Source: Desulfurococcales archaeon
Lineage (GTDB): Archaea > Thermoproteota > Thermoprotei_A > Sulfolobales > Acidilobaceae
DNA length: 64,000 nt
Assembly: GCA_015521115.1 (NCBI GenBank)
Contig: WAOT01000014.1
Coordinates: 29,688 to 93,687, forward strand
Reading direction: 5' to 3'
In this document: positions 34,046 to 41,237 of the stretch, piece after piece
Layout: each line of letters begins with the position of its first letter
How positions within the stretch are numbered: the first letter of the stretch is position 1
Position numbers and translations under genes: made by a program
The notes under the pieces: generated by a model
What the model was told of the DNA's origin: nothing
Database searches by the model: none
What the model saw: only the letters and a program-made list of their open reading frames with translations

Positions 34046-35305
34046 TTAAAGCTTCCAGCTCCCGAGGTATTTCTTCTGTTCGGGGGTTAGGGTGTCGATA
34101 TTTATCCCCATGGCCTCCAGTTTTGCCCGTGCTACTTCCTCGTCCTGTTCTCTAGGGACTCTGTACACTTTGGGCTGTAGTTTGCCTGCATTGTCTTTCA
34201 GGTAGAGTAGTGAGAGGGCTTGGTTGGCGAAGCTCATGTCCATTACCTCGCTCGGATGACCTTCCGCGGCTACGAGGTTTACTAGTCTCCCCTCAGCGAG
34301 TAGGTAGAGGCGTTTCCCGTCCTTGAGGGTGTACTCTGTTACATACCTCCTGATCTGCCTCTTCCTCACAGCTATCCTCTCGAGATCGGCTACGCTGATC
34401 TCCACGTTGAAGTGTCCCGAGTTTGCCAGTATTGCGCCGTCCTTCATTTTCTCCATGTGCTCGGCTCTTATCACGTCGCGGTTGCCGGTTGCTGTTATGA
34501 ATACGTCCCCGATCTTGGCGGCCTCGTCCATACTCATTACCTCGAAACCGTCCATCACTGCCTCTAGAGCCCTTATTGGGTCGACCTCTGTAACGATTAC
34601 CCTAGCACCCATACCCCTCATCCTCAACGCGATCCCTCTGCCGACCCAGCCGTAGCCTGCCACTACCACACGCTTACCTGCTAGGAGGATGTTGGTCGCC
34701 CTGAGTATGCCGTCAACTGTGCTCTGACCAGTTCCATACCTGTTATCGAACAGATACTTAGTATAGGCGTCGTTAACTGCTATCACAGGGTAGAGGAGCC
34801 TGCCCTCGCGCTCAAGGGCCCTTAGCCTAATGACTCCCGTAGTAGTCTCCTCCGTCCCCCCAATGATCTTCTTCGCTATGTCAACTGCCTTGTCGTGGAG
34901 GTATGCGTGAAGATCCCCGCCATCATCCACGACAAGGTGTGGTTCCGCCTCGACAACCCTCCCTATAGCCCAGAAATACTCCTCCTCCGTCATGCCCCTC
35001 CAGGCATAGACGTGTACGCCCTCGGTCGCGAGAGCAGCGGCTATGTCGTCCTGTGTTGAGAGGGGGTTGCTGGGTGCAAGATATACCTCTGCACCCCAAG
35101 CCCTCAGGGTTCTAACAAGCACTCCGGTCTCCTTGGTGACGTGTAGTACAAGACCTAGCCTGTAGCCCTTGAGAGGTTTTTGATCGGCATATCTCCTCCT
35201 AAGTAGCATAACGACGGGCATGTGCATCTCAGCCCATTCGAGGTTCTTCTTACCCTCACCCGCCAGCGAGAGGTCTCTTACCTTGAAACTCTCCACCTCA
35301 CACAC
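34046..35305 (-). CDS. ahcY: S-adenosylhomocysteine hydrolase
   Basis: An NAD-dependent enzyme that splits S-adenosylhomocysteine into adenosine and homocysteine, removing the inhibitor of methyltransferases and feeding the MetE-type genes at 54772-56770. The NAD-binding [18 protein letters not shown] is at about residue 208-225. [16 protein letters not shown] and [17 protein letters not shown] are the substrate and NAD contacts, and [11 protein letters not shown] follows. Length (419) is that of the archaeal form without the eukaryotic insert. Confidence 0.96.
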   Translation of the reverse strand: MCEVESFKVRDLSLAGEGKKNLEWAEMHMPVVMLLRRRYADQKPLKGYRLGLVLHVTKETGVLVRTLRAWGAEVYLAPSNPLSTQDDIAAALATEGVHVYAWRGMTEEEYFWAIGRVVEAEPHLVVDDGGDLHAYLHDKAVDIAKKIIGGTEETTTGVIRLRALEREGRLLYPVIAVNDAYTKYLFDNRYGTGQSTVDGILRATNILLAGKRVVVAGYGWVGRGIALRMRGMGARVIVTEVDPIRALEAVMDGFEVMSMDEAAKIGDVFITATGNRDVIRAEHMEKMKDGAILANSGHFNVEISVADLERIAVRKRQIRRYVTEYTLKDGKRLYLLAEGRLVNLVAAEGHPSEVMDMSFANQALSLLYLKDNAGKLQPKVYRVPREQDEEVARAKLEAMGINIDTLTPEQKKYLGSWKL

Positions 35306-35436
35306 CCATCCACGCGACAGTCGACGGCCCTCCTATAATAGTATAAAAAGCGTGGTGAGAGCCACCCAGGCCTGGAAGGCAAACCCTATTTACACGCCCT
35401 GGAATGCCTCAACCAGTATCCCGGGGGAGATAGAGA

Positions 35437-35817
35437 GTGGGTAGGAGAAGGAAGAGGAGGAAGAAGATAATCAGAAAGGGCCCAAGGCTGCCAGCCAAGT
35501 TCTTCCAGTGCCCGGTGTGCGGTAACATAACGCTAACTATCGACTTCAAGAAGTCCGACGACCCCCAGTGGAAGATCGCCGAGGCAAAGTGCGGGAGCTG
35601 CGGTCTCCACTGCGTCTTCAGGGTTAGACCTAACGTGGACAGGGTCGACGTGTACAGTATGCTGGTAGACATGGTGTACGAGAACAGGCTGGACGAGTGC
35701 AGGCCTGTAAGTGAGGAGGAGGTCGAGAAGCAGATCGAGGAGATCATACGAGAGGAGGCTGGAAGCGTTGACGAAGGGGCTACTCAAGAAGCTATTGGAA
35801 CAGACGAGGGAGAGTAG
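35437..35817 (+). CDS. Elf1-like zinc-ribbon transcription elongation factor
   Basis: A 126-residue archaeal homologue of eukaryotic Elf1, which binds RNA polymerase. A basic start (GRRRKRRKKIIRKGPRLP) is followed by FQCPVCGNITLTIDF and AKCGSCGLHC, the four-cysteine ribbon, then DRVDVYSMLVDMVYENR as in Elf1. The acidic tail overlaps the next gene by 50 bases. The GTG start follows GGGGGAGA. It heads an operon with GGGP synthase. Confidence 0.85.
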   Translation: MGRRRKRRKKIIRKGPRLPAKFFQCPVCGNITLTIDFKKSDDPQWKIAEAKCGSCGLHCVFRVRPNVDRVDVYSMLVDMVYENRLDECRPVSEEEVEKQIEEIIREEAGSVDEGATQEAIGTDEGE

Positions 35818-36520
35818 GGCACACTTCACCCTCATAGACCCAGATAAGACAACACCCGAGGAGGCGGGGAAACTCGCCCGCTTCGCGGCCGAGGCCGGAA
35901 CCGACGCTATACTCGTGGGAGGCAGTATCGGGGTCTACGAGCCAGTACTATCAGATACCGTGAAGAGCATCAAGGAGTCCTCCGGGCTCCCGGTGATACT
36001 ATTCCCCGGCAATCTCAACGGTCTAACACCGGAGGCCGACGCAGTGCTTTTCATGTCAATGCTAAACAGTGACGACCCATACTACATAAGCGGCGTGCAG
36101 ATGCAGGCCGCCCCAATAGTGTTAAGGCTAGGCCTAGAGCCTCTACCGACAGCATACATCATAGTAGGCTATGGCGGCGCCGCAGGATATGTGGGGAGGG
36201 CACGGCCTATACCATACGAAAAACCGGAGCTCGCAGCAGCATACGCTCTAGCAGCGGCTATGATGGGTATGAGGCTGATCTACCTCGAGGCTGGGAGCGG
36301 GGCCCCAAAGCCCGTACCCCCAGAGGCCGTCTCACTCGCCCGAAAGCTCGTCGAGAGATCAGGTCTCGAGGCTAGAATCATAGTTGGGGGCGGTGTGAGG
36401 AGGCCGGAGACTGCGCGCACCATAGCTAAGGCCGGAGCGCATATACTTGTGACCGGAAACCTCGTCGAAGAGAACCCGCTCGTGCTGCCTGAGGTTGTGA
36501 AGGCGTTCAAGTCACCCTAG
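35768..36520 (+). CDS. Geranylgeranylglyceryl phosphate synthase
   Basis: Makes the first ether bond of archaeal membrane lipids from sn-glycerol-1-phosphate and geranylgeranyl diphosphate. It has a TIM-barrel fold with HFTLIDPDKTTPEEAG at the start, ILVGGSIGVYE, the FPGNLNGLTPEADAVLFMS segment, YLEAGSGAP and IIVGGGVRRPETA phosphate loops. TTG 35768 gives 250 residues, the usual length, and has GAGGAGG ahead of it. A longer frame from 35711 would be an Arg-rich extension read from within the Elf1 gene. It overlaps that gene by 50 bases. Confidence 0.93.
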   Translation: MTKGLLKKLLEQTRESRAHFTLIDPDKTTPEEAGKLARFAAEAGTDAILVGGSIGVYEPVLSDTVKSIKESSGLPVILFPGNLNGLTPEADAVLFMSMLNSDDPYYISGVQMQAAPIVLRLGLEPLPTAYIIVGYGGAAGYVGRARPIPYEKPELAAAYALAAAMMGMRLIYLEAGSGAPKPVPPEAVSLARKLVERSGLEARIIVGGGVRRPETARTIAKAGAHILVTGNLVEENPLVLPEVVKAFKSP

Positions 36521-36804
36521 GGGATCCCGCATCCCGCCCGATCGAGATCTCCTCCATATTTGTCGCGGAAGGCTTTAGCTACATCGATATCCAGCAGGTT
36601 GGCAATACTTAGAGTCCACGCTATTACATCGGCTATCTCCTCCTCCTGGAGCCTCCGATCACCCTTCAATATGGCCTCCGCCAACTCTCCCAGCTCTTCA
36701 ACGAGCCATGTGAACGTAGCATGTAATCCCCTACTCTTATCGCGTTCATAGTACGCCTTCCTCATAGCCCGCTGCGCACACTCCAGCGTGAGATCACTGC
36801 CCAC
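36517..36804 (-). CDS. MazG-type nucleotide pyrophosphohydrolase
   Basis: A small single-domain MazG protein of about 95 residues that hydrolyses nucleoside triphosphates to monophosphates (house-cleaning). The helix motif TWLVEELGELAEAIL supplies the ExxE metal ligands and LQEEEIADVIAWTLSIANLL the second pair (E, D). GTG 36804 is chosen because GGTGGTT lies upstream and the family begins around LTLECAQRAM. A frame from 36873 would add 23 residues and place the gene start inside an origin box. It ends with 4 bases of overlap on the GGGP synthase stop. Confidence 0.85.
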   Translation of the reverse strand: MGSDLTLECAQRAMRKAYYERDKSRGLHATFTWLVEELGELAEAILKGDRRLQEEEIADVIAWTLSIANLLDIDVAKAFRDKYGGDLDRAGCGIP

Positions 36805-36852
36805 AACCAACCACCATCCCCATCCCGTGACGGTGGTCGGATATAACATGGT

Positions 36853-36870
36853 GTTAACCCCCCGGTTAAC
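36853..36870 (-). repeat. GTTAACCGGGGGGTTAAC motif next to the first ORB
   Basis: An 18-base copy, in reverse orientation, of the dispersed motif. Read on the minus strand, the ORB's own ACCGGGGGG tract is followed after TGGTT by a second AACCGGGGGG, so the two form a tandem. Another exact 18-base copy lies at 39129-39146. Confidence 0.65.
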
Positions 36871-36893
36871 CACCCCCCGGTTTCCTGTGGAAT
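36870..36893 (-). repeat. ORB-type origin box 1
   Basis: Read on the minus strand it contains TTCCACAGGAAACCGGGGGG, matching the archaeal ORB pattern of a TTCCAnnGGAAAC dyad followed by a G-tract. Its G-tract points away from the AT-rich core. Confidence 0.7.
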
Positions 36894-37089
36894 CCCACTA
36901 CTGTCCCACACACCCACACACCCCTCAAGTTCAAGTGGAGGCCTCTTCATTGTGGTTTCATAGTTGTGTCTCATGCACTCATGTTGTTTGTAGCATAATG
37001 ATATGTTAAATAATCTAAATAATAACGTATAAAGAGGGAAAACCTGTAACGTAGTCTCCCAACACACAGGATCACGGATTTCACACATG

Positions 37090-37112
37090 CTCCAGTGGAA
37101 ACAGAGGGGTCT
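37090..37112 (+). repeat. ORB-type origin box 2
   Basis: Contains TCCAGTGGAAACAGAGGGGT (37091-37110), an almost textbook archaeal ORB: dyad TCCAGTGGA, then AAAC and a G-tract. Its G-tract points away from the AT-rich core, opposite in orientation to box 1. Confidence 0.8.
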
Positions 37113-37149
37113 GGGGGAGGCTAACCACGCCACCGGTTATCCCTTAAAT

Positions 37150-37173
37150 AGACCCCCCTATTTCCACTGGAAC
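37150..37173 (-). repeat. ORB-type origin box 3
   Basis: Read on the minus strand it contains TTCCAGTGGAAATAGGGGGG, differing from box 2 at two positions over 23. It is inverted relative to box 2, with 37 bases between them, so the pair could also fold as a cruciform. Confidence 0.78.
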
Positions 37174-37246
37174 ACCTGATAGTAAACCCGTCTTTAATCT
37201 AGAGCTAGCTCAAGATCCCGTGGCTTGAGCCCGAGGGAGGAGAGTC

Positions 37247-37969
37247 GTGTGCAACCCTAAGCGTGCGGCAGCCAAAGGAGCCCTTGCACTGATAAAGGAG
37301 CTCGGCGCTGAGCTCCAGAGTATCGGTATTGGAACTGGTTCCACTGTCGGATGGTTCGTTGAGGAGTCTAAGGATCTAATCAGGGAAGCCACGACTGTTG
37401 CTTCTAGCAGTCTAGACACCGCTCTTAAACTGGCTAGGATCGGTGTAGGGAGTGTCCATCCATCAACAATCACCCGATTAGACCTCTACGTTGACGGGGC
37501 AGACGAGGTAGCAGGTGACGGGAGCCTTGTCAAGGGGAGGGGGGCAGCTCTTCTAGGGGAAAAGATCCTCGCATACTCTAGCAGGCTAAACATTATCATT
37601 GTCGACGAGAGCAAACTCGTCCAGACCCTAGGGGAGAGGAAGCCAATCCCCATTGAAGTCCATAAGGATGCGCTGATGACCACCCTTAAAACCCTAGACG
37701 CCATGGGTCTGAACCCAAAGCTCCGTTCATCCACGGGAAAGGATGGCCCAGTAATTTCGGATTGGGGAGGCGTAATCATAGACCTCTACACAGGCCCACT
37801 GACAAACGTTGATCCCGCAAAGCTGGAGGCTGAGCTCAAATCGATCCCGGGGGTCATCGAGGTGGGCATATTCACAGGCCTCACAGACTATGTGGTAGTG
37901 GGAACCAGAGAGTGTGAGTGGAGGGTGATGAAGTTTAAGAGAACTAGAGGCTTACACCTCGGAGATTGA
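37247..37969 (+). CDS. rpiA: Ribose-5-phosphate isomerase A
   Basis: Interconverts ribose 5-phosphate and ribulose 5-phosphate. Family signatures are GIGTGSTVGWFVE (phosphate loop, about 33-45), LDLYVDGADEV (catalytic Asp, about 82), KGRGAALLGEKIL and the IPIEVH loop. The 240-residue length fits. The GTG start follows GAGGGAGGAG. It starts 70 bases after the last origin box, and the SWIM-domain frame follows it closely. Confidence 0.93.
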   Translation: MCNPKRAAAKGALALIKELGAELQSIGIGTGSTVGWFVEESKDLIREATTVASSSLDTALKLARIGVGSVHPSTITRLDLYVDGADEVAGDGSLVKGRGAALLGEKILAYSSRLNIIIVDESKLVQTLGERKPIPIEVHKDALMTTLKTLDAMGLNPKLRSSTGKDGPVISDWGGVIIDLYTGPLTNVDPAKLEAELKSIPGVIEVGIFTGLTDYVVVGTRECEWRVMKFKRTRGLHLGD

Positions 37970-38048
37970 GGAGCAGTTAAAGGCGGGGCCTCCCCCTGGT
38001 CTTGAGGAGAGAGTCAGATACGCCGCCCTCTCCGGCCGTCTTATACGT

Positions 38049-38336
38049 GTGTGGAATGACCCTAGCATTTACGTATATATAGGCGAGACCGGAGACCACG
38101 TCATCGTAGACTCGGTCTACTGCAGCTGCGAGGGTTTCATGAGAAGGCTCCTCCAAGGCGAGCCCGGATGCGCCCATGTTTTCGCAGTCAAAAGGGCAGA
38201 GGAGGCTGGCACACTCAGGGAGATCGATGTTGGAGTGGAGGTCGTGTTAAGGATCGTGTGGGAGGTGTTAACCGGGGGGTTTTCGAAGACGCTGAGAGTA
38301 TACCTTTACAGGAAAAGCCGGGGAAAGGAGGACTAG
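38049..38336 (+). CDS. SWIM zinc-finger protein (start uncertain)
   Basis: A small protein with a SWIM-type zinc motif, YCSCEGF ... GCAHVFAV (CxC...CxH), known to bind nucleic acid or protein partners. The GTG at 38049 gives 95 residues. The same frame stays open back to a stop at 37929, and the residues just before the GTG (LEERVRYAALSGRLIRVWND) look coding. The real start may be the ATT at 37965 beside the rpiA stop, as no standard start codon lies in between. It ends 14 bases before the convergent Sec61-beta gene. Confidence 0.7.
   Translation: MWNDPSIYVYIGETGDHVIVDSVYCSCEGFMRRLLQGEPGCAHVFAVKRAEEAGTLREIDVGVEVVLRIVWEVLTGGFSKTLRVYLYRKSRGKED
38267..38282 (+). repeat. Partial copy of the G-hexamer motif
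   Basis: GTTAACCGGGGGGTTT lies within the SWIM gene. It shares the first 15 bases of the 18-base motif at 39129-39146 and then diverges. Confidence 0.5.
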
Positions 38337-38349
38337 GGGGCTGAAGGGT

Positions 38350-38511
38350 TTAGCCCAGGAACGCGTGCGCTAGGACTACGATTAGAGCATATACAGCGGC
38401 GAGCACGATCAGGGTGGTAGGGCTCATCTTTATCTTACCCTCATACTCGTCGTAGAACGATATCAGGCCAGCAGCAGTCATAGGACCGCTCTGCTTCCTC
38501 TTTCTAGCCAT
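38350..38511 (-). CDS. secG: Preprotein translocase subunit Sec61-beta (SecG-type)
   Basis: The small, single-helix beta subunit of the SecYE translocon. From ATG 38511 it has 53 residues: ARKRKQSGPMTAAGLISFYD is the conserved cytoplasmic start, and a membrane helix (TTLIVLAAVYALIVVLAHAF) ends the chain. A longer frame from 38619 would add 36 residues with no family match and overlap tiaS. Confidence 0.9.
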   Translation of the reverse strand: MARKRKQSGPMTAAGLISFYDEYEGKIKMSPTTLIVLAAVYALIVVLAHAFLG

Positions 38512-38560
38512 ACCCGTACACCCACCCACATAGGAGACGTTCACACTAGAGCTAATTATC

Positions 38561-39949
38561 TTACGCTCCCCGGCATCCCCTGAGCGTGAGCTCAGGAGGA
38601 TCTTCGAGAGATAATACATCCTCGAGTCTGGGAGGGCTAGGCGGTGAAACCGGGAGTTTAGGTATATGGGTAGGCCTTGTAAGATGCCCCAAGCGCCCAG
38701 CCGGTGGTGCCGCAGGGGCGCTCGGCCGAGGCGGTATGTGTACTATGACGGGCTTACCGTCTGGATCATGATAGCCGCAATTTGGGCATTTGTACCCCTT
38801 ACCTCTCCCCGCACTCTTCATCCTATGCCCGCACCTGGGGCATCGGGGGGCTAGTTTGGAGGTTCTACTACTCCTCCATGTCCTATAGATCTTCTCTATT
38901 GAGAGCGTGGATCCCTCCGCCCTAGGTCTTAATGTGCCCCCGACTTCTAGCGTATCACCCACGATCGTGTCCAATAACTGTGCTTTGACTGCCCCCGTTT
39001 CCCTGTACGCAGCAAGGTATACTCTCTCGGGCGGGTCTCCTATAGTGGACTCGACTATAACGTGTCCCCCGGGTAGTAGTTTGGGGGCGGACGCGATCTT
39101 AGCGTTAACCAGTCCGCTCGAGTAGAGTGTTAACCGGGGGGTTAACACGTGGTGGGAGTCAGTATGCTGATTACTCCTATAAAGAACCCAGAAGTGTGGC
39201 CTCTCGCATAACACTCCCTTGTAGCAGCCGAGGTACTCGGGGCAAGTCCCCCTAAAGCCCGCTAGAACAGGGTCAGGCCCGTGGGGTGCAGCTATAAGAG
39301 CCCCCCTATGTAGGTCGAAGTTATTGAATGTGCAGGGCGGCAGTTGCGCTTCGAATAATGGATCATCATCCACACATCTCCTCGTACCCCACAACTCCGG
39401 CCTCCGATAGGCTATGAGCTCGTATGTGTAGGGTTCCCCCGGTGCTAGGGCAGCTAGACTTGCGACCGCACCGATTCTCCCACGACCGCCCGAGGTGATC
39501 ACTCCCTCACGTGCTGCAACCCTCGAAACAGCCTCCCAGTGGAGGAGTGTTCGTAGCCCTACATTGTAGAGCGTCCTGAGGCGCTCGGATCTCCAGGCGT
39601 CTATCCCGGGATAGATGGCGGCTCCAGGCCCCTTACCGGGCTCGGCGGGCCTCCCCAGGGAGTAGTCTCTGGCTAGGTTGACAGCCGTCTCCAGTAAATC
39701 CTCGAGGTTCCCCTCGAGGAGGTACCCTCTGATGACGACCGCAGCGTTCCCCCTCGTCTTCCAAGGGACTCCGGGGGCTAGGCGTACGAGGAGCGGGTAG
39801 TCAGCGAGGCATAGTCGGCGTGAGAGTTTAAAGAGTAGGAGGCCGGCGAGATGGGTTGTACACCCGCCTAGGCCGCTATCGGAGTCGTCTAGCGCTAGTG
39901 TGAATGGTGTACCACCATCGCATTGATCCGTGTATTCCCTGGAGGCCAT
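38561..39949 (-). CDS. tiaS: tRNA(Ile2) agmatinylcytidine synthetase TiaS
   Basis: Modifies C34 of tRNA-Ile2 with agmatine in an ATP-dependent reaction so that the CAU anticodon reads AUA. Seen in order over 462 residues: LALDDSDSGLGGCTTHLAG near the start, SGGRGRIGAVASLAAL (about 152-167), YTYELIAYRR, an OB-fold segment (about 290-360), and a zinc ribbon (PRCPRCGHRM ... YKCPNCGYHD) near 375-400. The likely substrate tRNA lies at 33143. The C-terminal Pro-rich tail is longer than needed. It contains a copy of the G-hexamer motif. Confidence 0.92.
   Translation of the reverse strand: MASREYTDQCDGGTPFTLALDDSDSGLGGCTTHLAGLLLFKLSRRLCLADYPLLVRLAPGVPWKTRGNAAVVIRGYLLEGNLEDLLETAVNLARDYSLGRPAEPGKGPGAAIYPGIDAWRSERLRTLYNVGLRTLLHWEAVSRVAAREGVITSGGRGRIGAVASLAALAPGEPYTYELIAYRRPELWGTRRCVDDDPLFEAQLPPCTFNNFDLHRGALIAAPHGPDPVLAGFRGTCPEYLGCYKGVLCERPHFWVLYRSNQHTDSHHVLTPRLTLYSSGLVNAKIASAPKLLPGGHVIVESTIGDPPERVYLAAYRETGAVKAQLLDTIVGDTLEVGGTLRPRAEGSTLSIEKIYRTWRSSRTSKLAPRCPRCGHRMKSAGRGKGYKCPNCGYHDPDGKPVIVHIPPRPSAPAAPPAGRLGHLTRPTHIPKLPVSPPSPPRLEDVLSLEDPPELTLRGCRGA
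39129..39146 (+). repeat. GTTAACCGGGGGGTTAAC motif inside tiaS
   Basis: An exact 18-base copy of the motif beside the first origin box, in the opposite orientation and 2.3 kb away. It lies in coding sequence in a different reading frame from the other coding copies, so protein conservation does not explain it. Confidence 0.65.
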
Positions 39950-40116
39950 AGTATCACGCCTGGACGGGATCTCGAACTTAGTCTAGCGAGTATTGGCTGT
40001 GAGGAGTGTGGGGAGGGTATTGATATGCTGGTGGGTTGTCCTGTTATTCCTGGAGCTGTGCCCCCGGGAAAATAGCCTATACTCATGCTGTTTATTGCGT
40101 CCTATAGTGTTGACCG

Positions 40117-40368
40117 TTAGCACTGGGTCTTTGACTTGTGTGTGACTACAATGCTTGTTAGCGTGTTTTTCACTCCGTCCATTTGCCTGATCTTCTCTGT
40201 TATTAATGATCTGAGCTGATCCATTGTTTCCGTCTCGACTATCGCTACTATGTCGTGGATCCCGTAGACTAGGAAGACGTCCTTTACCTCCTCGAGTTCG
40301 AAGAGTTTCTCCATGATCTCGTCTTCCTTACCCACGTCCGTGTTTATCATAATTATGGCCTTCGTCAC
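40117..40368 (-). CDS. Stand-alone Lrp/AsnC ligand-binding (RAM) domain
   Basis: An 83-residue protein consisting only of the effector-binding domain of Lrp/AsnC regulators, without the helix-turn-helix. The pattern AIIMINTDVGKEDEIMEKL, VKDVFLVYGIHDIVAIVET and MDGVKNTLTSIVV is typical. Such small RAM proteins form dimers to decamers that bind amino acids and may tune full Lrp proteins. The partner is unknown. Confidence 0.85.
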   Translation of the reverse strand: MTKAIIMINTDVGKEDEIMEKLFELEEVKDVFLVYGIHDIVAIVETETMDQLRSLITEKIRQMDGVKNTLTSIVVTHKSKTQC

Positions 40369-40414
40369 AGCGCACCACCTATGCTCGATTTAAACCGTTT
40401 ATGTGGTAGGGGCT

Positions 40415-41050
40415 TTAAAAGTTCGTTGGGCCCCCACCCGAACCCTTTAGTATGATACTGAGGAGGTTGTTGAACGCTTCACTCTCTGCCCTGGCAAGTT
40501 TCATGAGCGTGGACTCGGGTTTCCAGTTCCCGTTATCATAGCCCTCAATTTTAACGATCTCGAGACTATCCTCCATATAGGAGATCCTCAGTGGCTTCCA
40601 CATTGTGGTGAGGAACCTGATCTTACCCACACCCGTTATACCGAGAATATCCCTAACATACCCCCTAGCCATCCGCATGTTTAGACCCTTAGTTGCATAG
40701 TACCCCTTGTAGAGGCCACCGCTATAGATCGTCTTAAGGAGGGCCCTGAAACCCTTAAACCGGAATGGAGGCTCCTCGTGGGCCCCACTCTCAAGTATTA
40801 GTTTAATGCTCTCAATAACGACATCAGCAAACAGGTCACGAGATATGGGGCTAATCTTAACAGACCCAGGTAAAGGGGTGGGGAGGAACCCCCTCACACC
40901 AGCTGGCAGCACTAGAACCATTCGGAGCTCAGGTGAGACCTCGGCGATAATCCTTGCCTCCCCGAGGAGATCCACTTCCCTCTCATTCCAATAATAACGG
41001 AACTTATAGTATGGAAGGCTTACAATACTAGACCTCAACGCCACCCCCAC
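40415..41050 (-). CDS. Unrecognised 211-residue protein
   Basis: A soluble basic protein with a beta-rich first half (RMVLVLPAGVRGFLPTPLPG) and a helical C-terminus. It matches no family I recognise. It lies upstream of the RAM-domain gene on the same strand with 46 bases between, and is divergent from the ABC transporter operon. The C-terminus is Gly-rich. Confidence 0.5.
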   Translation of the reverse strand: MGVALRSSIVSLPYYKFRYYWNEREVDLLGEARIIAEVSPELRMVLVLPAGVRGFLPTPLPGSVKISPISRDLFADVVIESIKLILESGAHEEPPFRFKGFRALLKTIYSGGLYKGYYATKGLNMRMARGYVRDILGITGVGKIRFLTTMWKPLRISYMEDSLEIVKIEGYDNGNWKPESTLMKLARAESEAFNNLLSIILKGSGGGPTNF

Positions 41051-41178
41051 GGTATATCCTCTAGGCTACCCGAAGGTTATCAAACAATAGGCCCTCGGTG
41101 GTAGCCAAGTTTAAAATGTCTAGTCTGCAAGCAAAACAGTAGTGGAGCAACAAGGGGATCCCCAGCTAATAGTGGGAG

Positions 41179-41211
41179 CCCCAGCCGCCCCCACGAGGAT
41201 GGCGGCTGGGG
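41179..41211 (+). promoter_or_regulatory. Strong hairpin in the leader of the ABC transporter operon
   Basis: CCCCAGCCGCC (41179-41189) and GGCGGCTGGGG (41201-41211) are perfect inverted arms of 11 bases with an 11-base loop. They lie between a TATA-like GTTTAAAATG (about 41108) and the first permease start at 41238. A leader hairpin of this strength could control transcription or message stability of the operon. Confidence 0.5.
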
Positions 41212-41237
41212 GGAGAACATAGGGCAGGTGTCCCACT

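Larger units (their letters stand above)
36850..37175. other. Candidate chromosomal replication origin
   Basis: The non-coding stretch between mazG and rpiA (36805-37246) carries three origin recognition box (ORB)-type sites: a reversed one at 36870-36893, a forward one at 37090-37112 and a reversed one at 37150-37173. Between the first and second lies an AT-rich run (about 36955-37050, with ATAATGATATGTTAAATAAT) suited to unwinding. Orc1/Cdc6 binds ORBs with fixed polarity, and sites of opposite orientation around an AT-rich core are what is known from crenarchaeal origins. A G-hexamer palindrome-like motif abuts the first box. Confidence 0.75.

Noticed and set aside
36762..37133. 123-codon minus-strand frame over the mazG start and the ORB region
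   Set aside because: Overlaps mazG in another frame and has no coding character; the ORB sites explain the sequence.
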